NCBI GenBank assembly: GCA_021767845.1 | Contig: JAASSQ010000123.1 | Location: 1 to 8,253, forward strand | DNA: 8,253 bases | Direction: 5' to 3' | Source: Roseovarius sp. | Lineage (GTDB): Bacteria > Pseudomonadota > Alphaproteobacteria > Rhodobacterales > Rhodobacteraceae | Shown: positions 1-6,285 of the stretch, piece by piece | Layout: each line of letters begins with the position of its first letter | Numbering within the stretch: position 1 is the stretch's first letter | Made by a program: the position numbers and the translations under genes | The notes under the pieces: generated by a model | The model's database searches: none | What the model was told of the DNA's origin: nothing | What the model saw: only the letters and a program-made list of their open reading frames with translations

Positions 1-371
1 AACGGGAATTGCGCGGCGCTGAGCGGGAAATTCTGCGCGCCGAAATTGGTCAGCGCGAAAGTGGGCACGCCACGGGCGCGCAGGGCGCGCAGCAGGCGGA
101 CCGAGCGGGGGATTTCCGGGCGGGCGATGCCGCACCAATCGTCGCGGAAGAGCAGGATCTCGTCTTGCCAGTCGGGGTGCATGGCGGCGGTTTCCTCGAC
201 CGTGGTGGCGAAATCGTGGCCCGCGTCAATCCGGGTCATCATGGCGTGCACGTCGAAGGCGGAGAACAGCGCGGCGGCGCGGTCGGGGCCGATGCGTCCG
301 GCCAGCCGGCGTTCAGGCTGCCATTCGATCAGCACGTTTCCGATGTCGAAGATCACGGCGTTGATGGTCAT
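1..371 (-). CDS. HAD-superfamily hydrolase, subfamily IA / YihX-like (partial, C-terminal part outside window)
   Basis: This is the N-terminal 123 codons of a haloacid-dehalogenase-like hydrolase, probably a cytoplasmic phosphatase acting on a small phosphorylated metabolite; the substrate cannot be told from sequence. HAD motif I is VIFDIGNV (residues 6-13), with the nucleophile Asp9. The usual second Asp (+2) is Gly11, as in the DLGNV motif of E. coli YihX, a sugar-phosphate phosphatase. Motif II is the Thr of LTNF (residues 107-110), after an alpha-helical cap region. Motifs III and IV lie beyond the left edge. The ATG at 371-369 is preceded by a Shine-Dalgarno AAGGTG (382-377) that lies in the end of the upstream permease gene, whose stop is 4 nt away, so translation is probably coupled. 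It is the last visible gene of the fghA-led run. Family assignment is secure; activity is inference. Confidence 0.85.
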   Translation of the reverse strand, partial: MTINAVIFDIGNVLIEWQPERRLAGRIGPDRAAALFSAFDVHAMMTRIDAGHDFATTVEETAAMHPDWQDEILLFRDDWCGIARPEIPRSVRLLRALRARGVPTFALTNFGAQNFPLSAAQFP

Positions 372-375
372 TGGA

Positions 376-1341
376 TCACCTTCTGCGGGGGGCCTTGCCG
401 GCGAGGGTCCGGCCCTTGGCGGATTCGCGCCAGAGCAGGTAGAGCCCCGACCCGATGATGAGGGCGATGCCGATCCAAGCGGTCGGCGCGGGCCATGTGC
501 CGAAGACGGTCACGCCCCACATGATCGCCATCGGCATGGCGACGTATTCGAAGGGCGCGGCGAAGGCGGCCTCGGACAGGCGGTAGGCCTGGCTGATGAA
601 GAAGCCGCCGAACACCCCCGACACGCCCAGCATCAGCAGGATCGGCCAGTCCTGCGCGGCCACCGGCCCCCAGGCGCGCAGCAGGAATTCCAGCGACGGG
701 TGGCCGTAGCCCGCGAACTCACCATGCCCCAGCGTGGCGCCGAAGATCAGGCTGGCGACGATGAATGTGGCCTGGATGTAGAAGGCCATCGTGGCCGCGC
801 TTTCCGTGCCGCCGATCTTGCGGGCGACGATATGGATCACCGCATAGAGCGTGGCCGCCGCGATCGGCAGGAGCGAGGCGATCTGGAAGGCCGAGGTGCC
901 GGGCTTGACGATCACCAGCACACCCAGAAAGCCCACGGCGATCGCCGCCCAACGCCGCGCGCCCACGGTTTCGCGCAGAAACAGCACGGAGAATATCGTG
1001 ATCACCAGCGGCGAGACGAAGAACACCGCTACCGCATCGGCGATCGGCATGGCCGCAAGCCCCAGAAAGAGGCACATATTGGCAAAGACCACGCAGATCC
1101 CGCGCAAAAGGTGCATCCCGATGCGGCGCGTGCGGATCAGGCGCCAGCCGCCCGACAACGGCATGATGACCGCCAGAAAGACGCACATCCCGATGGCCGA
1201 GCGGATGAAGATTACCTGGTGCAGCGCGTAGCGATCCGACAGGAACTTGATGCCTACGTCGTTGATCGAAAAACACATCACGGCGGCAAGCGCGAAGCCT
1301 GCGCCCACGAGGTTGGAGCGTGATGTGGCGGCGGTTGTCAT
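376..1341 (-). CDS. EamA-domain DMT-superfamily permease
   Basis: A 321-residue inner-membrane transporter of the drug/metabolite transporter superfamily, with the usual length and ten predicted helices. It has two EamA repeats, about residues 11-146 and 157-305. Visible family hallmarks are the end of repeat one, GFLGVLVIVKPG (137-148), and APFEYVAMP (262-270) in repeat two, which resembles the APFxY motif of the RhaT-like and S-adenosylmethionine-uptake branch. The short N-terminus before helix 1 and the basic C-terminal tail (KAPRRR) suggest both ends are cytoplasmic. Direction of transport and substrate cannot be read from the sequence. The ATG (1341-1339) has a GAGGA Shine-Dalgarno (1351-1347) 5 nt upstream, inside the 16-nt gap after the YaiI-type gene, and the HAD gene follows 4 nt after its stop. 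It therefore belongs to the fghA-sthA run. Confident in family, not in substrate. Confidence 0.9.
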   Translation of the reverse strand: MTTAATSRSNLVGAGFALAAVMCFSINDVGIKFLSDRYALHQVIFIRSAIGMCVFLAVIMPLSGGWRLIRTRRIGMHLLRGICVVFANMCLFLGLAAMPIADAVAVFFVSPLVITIFSVLFLRETVGARRWAAIAVGFLGVLVIVKPGTSAFQIASLLPIAAATLYAVIHIVARKIGGTESAATMAFYIQATFIVASLIFGATLGHGEFAGYGHPSLEFLLRAWGPVAAQDWPILLMLGVSGVFGGFFISQAYRLSEAAFAAPFEYVAMPMAIMWGVTVFGTWPAPTAWIGIALIIGSGLYLLWRESAKGRTLAGKAPRRR

Positions 1342-1357
1342 CTTGGTCCTCGGGATG

Positions 1358-1807
1358 TCACCGGGCAGCGGCGCGAATGGCCCGTTCCAGCGCGTCCAGA
1401 AAACGGGAGCGATCCGCCTTTGTAAAGCCCTTGCCCCCGCCGCCTTGCCGGAACGGATCGGCGGCGCGCAGATCCGCCATCAGGTCGCGCATGGCAAGCT
1501 GCTGGCCGATATTGGCCGCCGTGAACGCCTCGCCGTTGTGGCGCAGAACCTGCGCGCCCGCCTCGACGCATTTGGCCGCAAGGGGGATGTCGCCCGTCAC
1601 CACCACGTCGCCAGCCCCGGCGCGGTCCGCGATCCACTGGTCGGCCACGTCAGGGCCTTCAGGCACGATCACGGTTTCGACCAGCGGGTTGGACGAGGGG
1701 CGCAGCCCGCCGTTCGACACGATGTAGAGGCGCAGGCCGTGACGGGTGGCGACCTTCTCGGCCTCGGCCTTGACGGGGCAGGCATCGGCGTCGATGTAGA
1801 GGCTCAC
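1358..1807 (-). CDS. YaiI/YqxD family protein (DUF188, UPF0178), GTG start
   Basis: A 149-residue soluble protein of the widespread but poorly characterised DUF188 family, at the family's usual length. The signature DADACPVK is at residues 6-13; conserved acidic residues follow in GPDVADQW (51-58) and TGDIPLA (71-77). These aspartates resemble the metal-binding carboxylates of PIN-like nucleases, so a nuclease-like role is often proposed, but it is not established. The start is a GTG at 1807-1805: it places the DADAC motif near the N-terminus, as is normal, and has the Shine-Dalgarno AAGAAGG (1821-1815) 7 nt upstream. An open frame continues further upstream but only as a shadow of sthA. The GTGA at the junction overlaps the sthA stop by 4 nt, a classic translational-coupling arrangement. 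A Gly-rich loop (122-125) precedes the C-terminal helix. Confidence 0.9.
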   Translation of the reverse strand: MSLYIDADACPVKAEAEKVATRHGLRLYIVSNGGLRPSSNPLVETVIVPEGPDVADQWIADRAGAGDVVVTGDIPLAAKCVEAGAQVLRHNGEAFTAANIGQQLAMRDLMADLRAADPFRQGGGGKGFTKADRSRFLDALERAIRAAAR

Positions 1808-3246
1808 CCGGTTGCCTTCTTGGGCGCCTCGGCCTCGCGCTTGACCTTGTATTCCTCGGGGATCGGCATCCGGTTGAACGCGTCCAGCCCGGCAATCTTG
1901 TAGGCTTCTGCCAGCGTGGGGTAGTTGAAGGTGTTCTGCACGAAGTAATCCACGGTGCCCTTGAGGTTCAGCACCGCCTGCGCGATGTGGATCAGCTCGG
2001 TCGCGCCCTCGCCCACGATCTGCACGCCCAGAACCCGCCGGGTTTTCAGGCTGAACAGCATCTTCAGCATCCCGTGTTCCAGCCCCATGATATGCCCGCG
2101 CGAGGTTTCGCGGAAACGGGCGACGCCGACCTCGTAGGGGATGCCGCGCTCCTGCATTTCCTCTTCGGACATGCCGCAGGTGGAAATCTCGGGCACGGAA
2201 TAGATGCCGTAGGGGAACCACGGGCTTTCCGGCAGCGTGGGCGTGTCGAGCGCGTGGCAGGCCGCGACGCGGCCCTGCTGCAACGAGGTGGAGGCCAGTG
2301 ACGGATGCCCGATCACGTCGCCGGCGGCATAGATATGGGGCACCTCGGTCTGATAGCTCTTGCGATCCACCGACAGCCGCCCGCGATGATCGGCCGAGAG
2401 CCCCGCGGCCGACAGGTTCAGGCTTTCGGTCGCGCCCATGCGGCCCGCCGCGAAGAGCAGCATTTCGGCGCGGACGCGGCGGCCGTTGGCAAGGACGACT
2501 TCAACGTGTTCGCCCGCGTCCTCGATCTTGTCGATGGCGCTGCCAAGGCGCAGGTCCACGCCGTTTTCGCGAATCTGGTGGGTGAAATCCTGGATGAGCG
2601 TGCGGTCGATGAAATCAAGGAAGGTGTCGCGCGGCTCGATCAGGGTGATGCGTACGTCGAGCGCCGAGAACATGGTCGCGTATTCCACCCCGATAACGCC
2701 TGCCCCCACCACGATCAGGCTGCGGGGTATGCGGGCGAGTTCGAGGAATTCGTCGCTGTCCACCACGGTCGAGCCGTTGAAGGGCACGTTGTCGGGCCGG
2801 TAAGTGCGCGTGCCCGTCGCGATCAGGAAACGGTCGGCGGTAAGGGTCGTCTTGTCCCCGGCTTCGGTCGCGACCTCGATCTCGTGCGGGCTGATGAAGC
2901 GCGCCAACCCATTGAGCGTTTCGACATGGTTGCGGTTGAACTGGTGTTCCAGGACATCGACCTCGTAATCCAGCGTCATGTGCAGACGGGATTTGAGATC
3001 CTGCGCGCCGATATTCTCTTTCACCCGGTAGGAGCGGCCATAGAAGCTGCGTTCACGCCAGCCCGAGAGGTTCAGCACGGTTTCGCGCAAGGTCTTGGAC
3101 GGGATCGTGCCGGTATGCACCGATACCCCGCCCAACCGATCCTTGCGGTCCACCACGAGAACCTTGCGCTTGAGCTTGCCCGCCTGGATCGCGGCGGCCC
3201 GGCCCGCGGGGCCGGAGCCGATGATGATGAGGTCGTAATGGGACAT
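1804..3246 (-). CDS. sthA: Si-specific NAD(P)+ transhydrogenase (soluble pyridine nucleotide transhydrogenase)
   Basis: A cytoplasmic FAD enzyme of 480 residues that moves hydride between NADH and NADPH, usually draining excess NADPH. In order: the FAD-binding dinucleotide fold with GSGPAG (10-15); the active-site helix region HTGTIPSKTLRE (44-55); the NAD(P)-binding GAGVIG (181-186); the second FAD motif IYAAGD (305-310); and the dimerisation domain ending in NTFNYPTLAEAYKIAG (438-453). The disulfide cysteines of related lipoamide dehydrogenases and glutathione reductases are Ser42 and Thr47, and the catalytic His of that group is Tyr442. Together with the TGTIPSK and FNYPT motifs this identifies the transhydrogenase branch rather than a disulfide reductase. 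The ATG at 3246-3244 has the Shine-Dalgarno AGGGTG (3256-3251), which includes part of the fghA stop 3 nt away. The stop overlaps the next gene's GTG. A charged tail (KREAEAPKKATG) extends past the usual C-terminus. Confidence 0.95.
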   Translation of the reverse strand: MSHYDLIIIGSGPAGRAAAIQAGKLKRKVLVVDRKDRLGGVSVHTGTIPSKTLRETVLNLSGWRERSFYGRSYRVKENIGAQDLKSRLHMTLDYEVDVLEHQFNRNHVETLNGLARFISPHEIEVATEAGDKTTLTADRFLIATGTRTYRPDNVPFNGSTVVDSDEFLELARIPRSLIVVGAGVIGVEYATMFSALDVRITLIEPRDTFLDFIDRTLIQDFTHQIRENGVDLRLGSAIDKIEDAGEHVEVVLANGRRVRAEMLLFAAGRMGATESLNLSAAGLSADHRGRLSVDRKSYQTEVPHIYAAGDVIGHPSLASTSLQQGRVAACHALDTPTLPESPWFPYGIYSVPEISTCGMSEEEMQERGIPYEVGVARFRETSRGHIMGLEHGMLKMLFSLKTRRVLGVQIVGEGATELIHIAQAVLNLKGTVDYFVQNTFNYPTLAEAYKIAGLDAFNRMPIPEEYKVKREAEAPKKATG

Positions 3247-3249
3247 GGA

Positions 3250-4083
3250 TCACCCTGCGTAGAGCGCCTCGGCATGGAAGGAGACGTGATCTTCCATGAA
3301 GGTCGAGATGAAGAAATAGCTGTGGTCATAGCCCGGCTGCATCCGCAGCGTCGCCTGCTGGCGGCGTTCGGCGCAGGCCGCGGCAAGCGCCTCGGGGCGC
3401 AGAAGGTCAAGGAATTGGTCCTGCGTGCCGGTGTCCACCAGAACCGGCCCGTCAAAGCCACGCTCGCGCATCAGAAGGCTCGCGTCATGCGCGGCCCAGG
3501 TGGCTTCGTCCTCGCCCAGATAGGCCGCAAATTGCTTGCGGCCCCAGGGGCTGGCCGTCGGGTTCGCAATCGGCGCGAAGGCCGAGACCGAGGTGAAGCG
3601 CCCCGGCAGCGACATCGCCAGCGTCAGCGCGCCATGCCCGCCCATCGAATGCCCGGTGATCGCCTGCCTGTCGCCGTCGATGGGGAAATTGGCGGTCAGG
3701 ACGCGGGGCAGATCCTCGGCGATGTAATCCCACATGCGGTAATGCGGCGCCCAGGGGTTTTGCGTGGCGTTGACGTAGAACCCCGCGCCCTTGCCCAGAT
3801 CGTAGGCGTCGTCATCGGCCACCGCATCGCCGCGCGGGCTGGTGTCGGGAAAGACGAGCGCGATGCCCTGTTCGGCCGCCCAACCCTGCGCGCCGGCCTT
3901 GGTCATGGCGTTTTCGTGGGTGCAGGTCAGCCCCGAGAGATACCACAAGACCGGGACCGGCCCATCCCGCGCCTCGGGCGGGAGGAAGAGGCCGAAGGTC
4001 ATGTCGCATCCCGTGGCCTGAGAGGCATGGGTATAGACCCCCTGAACCCCACCGAAGCAGGCGTTTTCCGATACGGTTTCCAT
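3250..4083 (-). CDS. fghA: S-formylglutathione hydrolase
   Basis: A cytoplasmic alpha/beta-hydrolase (esterase D family) of 277 residues, the family's usual length. It hydrolyses S-formylglutathione to formate and glutathione, the last thiol step of glutathione-dependent formaldehyde detoxification. The catalytic triad is visible as Ser146 in GHSMGG (144-149), Asp222 in TQDQFL (220-225) and His254 in GYDHSYFF (251-258). The oxyanion-hole segment WYLSGLTCTHEN (47-58) and PDTSPRG (79-85) are also characteristic. The ATG at 4083-4081 is preceded by a purine-rich GGAAAGGGG Shine-Dalgarno region in the 88-nt gap after the permease gene, so this is probably the first gene of the run into sthA, which starts 3 nt after its stop. 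The usual partner, glutathione-dependent formaldehyde dehydrogenase (adhI/flhA), is absent from the window and must lie elsewhere if the pathway is complete. Confidence 0.96.
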   Translation of the reverse strand: METVSENACFGGVQGVYTHASQATGCDMTFGLFLPPEARDGPVPVLWYLSGLTCTHENAMTKAGAQGWAAEQGIALVFPDTSPRGDAVADDDAYDLGKGAGFYVNATQNPWAPHYRMWDYIAEDLPRVLTANFPIDGDRQAITGHSMGGHGALTLAMSLPGRFTSVSAFAPIANPTASPWGRKQFAAYLGEDEATWAAHDASLLMRERGFDGPVLVDTGTQDQFLDLLRPEALAAACAERRQQATLRMQPGYDHSYFFISTFMEDHVSFHAEALYAG

Positions 4084-4103
4084 TCGTCATCCCCTTTCCA
4101 AGC

Positions 4104-4123
4104 AATCGCGCGATTTGGCGCGA
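4104..4123. repeat. Perfect 12-bp palindrome with overlapping hairpin upstream of fghA
   Basis: AATCGCGCGATT at 4104-4115 is a perfect palindrome. The same bases also form an inverted repeat TCGCGC (4106-4111) / GCGCGA (4118-4123) around a 6-nt loop. It lies 20 bp upstream of the fghA start, close to where an operator or 5' leader would be. There is no run of T after it on either strand, so it does not read as an intrinsic terminator for the permease gene. Operator function is inference; GC-rich DNA produces such palindromes by chance fairly often. Confidence 0.3.
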
Positions 4124-4171
4124 CAGTGACCACGGCGCAGGGACTTTTGACAACCCCGCAGGCGTCATCCG

Positions 4172-5104
4172 TCAGTAAAGACCCGACACCCAGCCGATCA
4201 CCAGCGATACCGTCAGCACCGCGCCTGCGGTGGAAAACAGGATCGCGGCGGACACCCGGTGCGGCGCCACGCCGTAGTGCTGCGCCAGAATATAGACGTT
4301 GCCCGCCACGGGCAAAGACGCCGCCGCGATCATTACCGCCGCCGAATAGGGATCGACCGGGAACAGCACCAGCGCGGCCAACGCGACAAGCGCGGGGTGC
4401 AGCAGCAGCTTGCACGCGCTGAGATAGCCCGCGACCAGCGGACGGTCGGCGGATTTCGAGGCCAGCGACGCCCCGATCGCGAACAGGGCACCGGGCGTGG
4501 CCGCGCCGCCCAGTATCGACAGGAACTGGTTCATCGGATCCGGGATCGGCAGGCGCAGCGCCGACCATGTAAAGCCGAGAAAGATCGACACGAGCATCGG
4601 GTTCTTCACAAGGCCAAGGCCCACCGTCCGCAGCACCCCGAGGCTCATCCGCCCGTCGCGCGACCCGGTCACGAGGATCACGACCAGCGTGCCGAACACC
4701 ACGAAATCGGCGGCCAGCACCAGCATCACCGGCCCGACCGCCGCCGACCCCAGCAGCAGCGTCAGCATCGGCACACCCAGAAAGCCGGTATTGCCGATGG
4801 CGGCGCATTGCGCCTCGATCGCGGCTTCGGCAACGGGCTTGCGTCGCAGGAACGCGATCAGCATGGCCAGCCCGAACACGAACCCGGTGGCCCAGACATA
4901 GGCCGCGAGAAACTGCCAATCGAGCACGTCGGCAAAGCTGAGATTGGCCGAAAAGCGGAACAGCATCGCCGACAGCGCGAAGTAGAACACGAATTTCGTC
5001 AGCCACCCCGTGGCCTCTTCGGTGAAAAAGCCGGTGCGCCCCGCGCCGTAGCCCAGCCCGACGATCAGGAAGAAAGGCAAAGTCTGAAGGAAAACCGCCA
5101 GCAT
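4172..5104 (-). CDS. Auxin efflux carrier (AEC) family transporter
   Basis: A 310-residue integral membrane protein with the length and ten-helix, inverted-repeat pattern of the AEC/bile-arsenite-riboflavin transporter group. Bacterial members move carboxylates such as malate or malonate or other small anions; the substrate here is unknown. Conserved positions include GNTGFLGVPM (104-113), KNPML (167-171) just before helix 6, TPGALFAIGASL (203-214) and ASLPVAGNVYILAQHYG (262-278), the last being the crossover region typical of the family's second half. The ATG at 5104-5102 gives the standard N-terminus, but the bases before it (AAGCTTAA) carry no clear Shine-Dalgarno. It follows mbfA after 52 bp on the same strand and precedes fghA by 88 bp. 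It may be read from mbfA or from its own promoter; a TTGACC hexamer (5138-5133) is present but I see no convincing -10. Confidence 0.9.
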   Translation of the reverse strand: MLAVFLQTLPFFLIVGLGYGAGRTGFFTEEATGWLTKFVFYFALSAMLFRFSANLSFADVLDWQFLAAYVWATGFVFGLAMLIAFLRRKPVAEAAIEAQCAAIGNTGFLGVPMLTLLLGSAAVGPVMLVLAADFVVFGTLVVILVTGSRDGRMSLGVLRTVGLGLVKNPMLVSIFLGFTWSALRLPIPDPMNQFLSILGGAATPGALFAIGASLASKSADRPLVAGYLSACKLLLHPALVALAALVLFPVDPYSAAVMIAAASLPVAGNVYILAQHYGVAPHRVSAAILFSTAGAVLTVSLVIGWVSGLY

Positions 5105-5156
5105 TTAAGCTTGGTATCATGCTGGTCGGTCTGGTCAATGCAGTGGCCGCGCGGCC

Positions 5157-6134
5157 CTACCCGCTGCCGATCAGGACACCGGCCGCGAATACCAATGCTC
5201 CGCCCAACACAACCTGGAACGCCGCGCGGAAGAACGGCGTTTCCATGTAACGGTTCTGGATCCAGGCAATCGCCCAAAGCTCGATGAACACCACGGCAAA
5301 GGCGATCAGGGTCGCGGTCCAGAAATGCGGGATCAGGTAAGGCAGCGCGTGGCCCAGTCCGCCGATCGTGGTCATCACGCCCGAGGCGATGCCGCGCTTG
5401 ACCGGGCTGCCACGGCCCGACAGTTCGCCGTCGTCGCTGGCCGCCTCGGTGAAGCCCATCGAGATCCCCGCACCCACGGAGGCCGCCAGCCCCACGAGGA
5501 AGGTGGTCCAGGTATCCTGGGTGGCAAAGGCGGTGGCGAAGATCGGCGCAAGGGTGGAAACCGATCCGTCCATCAGACCGGCGAGGCCCGGCTGCACCCA
5601 GGTCAGCACGAATTGCCGCTTGGCGGTGCGCGCCTCGGCATCGCGGGCGTCATCATCCAGATGTTCGGCCTCGAGCGCGCCGGCCCGATCGTGGTGGCCG
5701 GATTCGGCCGCGGCCAGATCCCCCAGCAATTTCCGGGTGGCGGCGTCCGTGCTGCGCTGCGCGGCCTTGCGGTAGAAGGTTTCGGCGTCACGCTCCATCA
5801 TCTCGGCCTCGGCGCGGATACGGTCGATCCCGAGATTCTCCATCAGCCACACGGGCCGACGGGCGTAGAACCCGGCCACATGCTCACGGCGGATGAGCGG
5901 GATCGCCCCGCCGAAACGGGTTTCGTGCAGATCGATCAAGGCGCGGCGGTGGGTGTCTTCCTCGGCGGCCATGCCATCGAAGACCTTGGCGGTGTCGGGA
6001 TAATCGGCGCGCAGGCGGTCGGCGTAGCTGCGGTAGATCTGCGCGTCGTCCTCTTCCGAGGAGATGGCAAGCGCAAGGATCTCCTGTTCGCTGAGGTCGG
6101 CGAACCGCCTGCGATGTGTGAACCCGGGAATCAT
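5157..6134 (-). CDS. mbfA: Membrane-bound ferritin-like iron exporter MbfA (erythrin-VIT1 fusion)
   Basis: A 325-residue two-domain protein. The N-terminal part (about 14-160) is a ferritin-like/rubrerythrin four-helix domain with diiron-type residues in its helices: SSEEDD (25-30), EEDTH with an ExxH pattern (58-62), EMMERDAE (111-118) and ESGH, a second ExxH (144-147). The C-terminal part (about 176-325) is a VIT1/CCC1-type membrane domain with about five helices. It includes GLMDG (186-190) and GFTEAASDDGE (227-237), both typical of vacuolar-iron-transporter homologues. Characterised homologues in Bradyrhizobium and Agrobacterium export iron from the cytoplasm, protect against iron and peroxide stress, and are repressed by Irr. 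The ATG (6134-6132) has the Shine-Dalgarno GGAG (6145-6142) 7 nt upstream. A perfect Irr-box palindrome lies 12 bp upstream of the start, supporting both identity and regulation. Confidence 0.95.
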   Translation of the reverse strand: MIPGFTHRRRFADLSEQEILALAISSEEDDAQIYRSYADRLRADYPDTAKVFDGMAAEEDTHRRALIDLHETRFGGAIPLIRREHVAGFYARRPVWLMENLGIDRIRAEAEMMERDAETFYRKAAQRSTDAATRKLLGDLAAAESGHHDRAGALEAEHLDDDARDAEARTAKRQFVLTWVQPGLAGLMDGSVSTLAPIFATAFATQDTWTTFLVGLAASVGAGISMGFTEAASDDGELSGRGSPVKRGIASGVMTTIGGLGHALPYLIPHFWTATLIAFAVVFIELWAIAWIQNRYMETPFFRAAFQVVLGGALVFAAGVLIGSG

Positions 6135-6146
6135 GGCAAAGCTCCA

Positions 6147-6163
6147 TTTAGAATGATTCTAAA
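6147..6163. promoter_or_regulatory. Irr box / iron control element (ICE) of mbfA
   Basis: TTTAGAATGATTCTAAA is a 17-bp palindrome, perfect apart from its centre base, and matches the TTTAGAA-N3-TTCTAAA core of the iron control element bound by Irr in alphaproteobacteria. It starts 12 bp upstream of the mbfA ATG. On the mbfA strand it contains TAGAAT (6161-6156), a five-of-six match to a -10 hexamer, so bound Irr would block RNA polymerase. That fits repression in low iron and release when haem/iron is plentiful. The match and position are seen; the mode of action is inferred from homologues. Confidence 0.88.
6156..6161 (-). promoter_or_regulatory. Putative -10 element of the mbfA promoter, inside the Irr box
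   Basis: TAGAAT read on the minus strand matches TATAAT at five of six bases. A start point about 7 nt downstream would give an mbfA leader of roughly 15 nt containing the GGAG ribosome site. No strong -35 is visible at 16-18 bp spacing (the sequence there is GATTGC-like). Because the box is palindromic the same hexamer also occurs on the plus strand, so orientation rests on the adjacent gene. Confidence 0.45.
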
Positions 6164-6219
6164 CTACTCGATCCCGAAGCAATCGCAAGCCCATGACAAG
6201 ACCCTTGATGCCCGAAAAC

Positions 6220-6235
6220 TGAACCGACTAGTTCA
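6220..6235. promoter_or_regulatory. Operator-like site A (TetR-type degenerate palindrome)
   Basis: TGAACCGACTAGTTCA: arms TGAAC and GTTCA around a 6-bp centre. It is the first of three 16-bp sites fitting TRAACCGWYYAGTTYA. It lies furthest from the small peptide gene and 85 bp upstream of the mbfA ATG. The size and dyad form are those of TetR-family operators, and a tetR gene lies just downstream. Binding by that regulator is inference. Confidence 0.65.
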
Positions 6236-6251
6236 ATTACTGCTTGCAAAG

Positions 6252-6267
6252 TGAACCGTTCAGTTTA
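6252..6267. promoter_or_regulatory. Operator-like site B
   Basis: TGAACCGTTCAGTTTA is the second copy of the 16-bp motif, starting 32 bp after site A. It sits just after TTGCAA (6244-6249), a possible -35 hexamer for the plus-strand unit, and runs into TAGATA (6266-6271), a possible weak -10 at 16-bp spacing. A repressor bound here would therefore cover the core promoter of the small peptide gene. The promoter assignment is weak. Confidence 0.65.
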
Positions 6268-6285
6268 GATATGGCTTATCTAAAC
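6263..6285. repeat. 9-bp perfect inverted repeat with 5-nt loop, bridging sites B and C
   Basis: GTTTAGATA (6263-6271) and TATCTAAAC (6277-6285) are exact reverse complements around TGGCT. The stem uses the end of site B and the start of site C, so the two sites are joined by a larger dyad. It could be an additional operator, a cooperative-binding layout, or a hairpin at the 5' end of the plus-strand transcript. It has no T-run and is not a terminator. Confidence 0.5.

Noticed and set aside
46..1323. A 425-codon open frame on the plus strand
   Set aside because: Antisense to the HAD hydrolase and the DMT permease, with no recognisable domain and a strongly charged composition typical of a shadow frame.
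4125..4153. TTGTCA / GTCACT with 17-bp spacing as the fghA promoter
   Set aside because: The -35 is reasonable, but the -10 matches the consensus at only two of six bases.
4147..4175. TTGACA on the plus strand as a promoter
   Set aside because: There is no -10 at 16-18 bp (CGTCAG there) and no plus-strand gene downstream.
2305..4422. A 705-codon open frame on the plus strand
   Set aside because: It lies antisense to sthA, fghA and the end of the AEC permease gene, each with strong family motifs. Its product is a low-identity Arg/Gly/His/Gln-rich string, as expected for an antisense shadow in GC-rich DNA.
5145..5156. GGCCGCGCGGCC palindrome right after the mbfA stop as a terminator
   Set aside because: The stem would have only about four pairs with a usable loop, and no T-run follows on the minus strand.
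4259..5287. A 342-codon plus-strand open frame
   Set aside because: Antisense to the AEC permease gene and the mbfA end. The product is almost all charged and polar repeats of Arg, Gln, His and Gly, the mirror of a hydrophobic membrane protein.
6264..6284. A second Irr box (TTTAGA ... TCTAAA)
   Set aside because: The half-sites are separated by 9 bases instead of the 5 in the mbfA box, and the interior does not match the ICE consensus.
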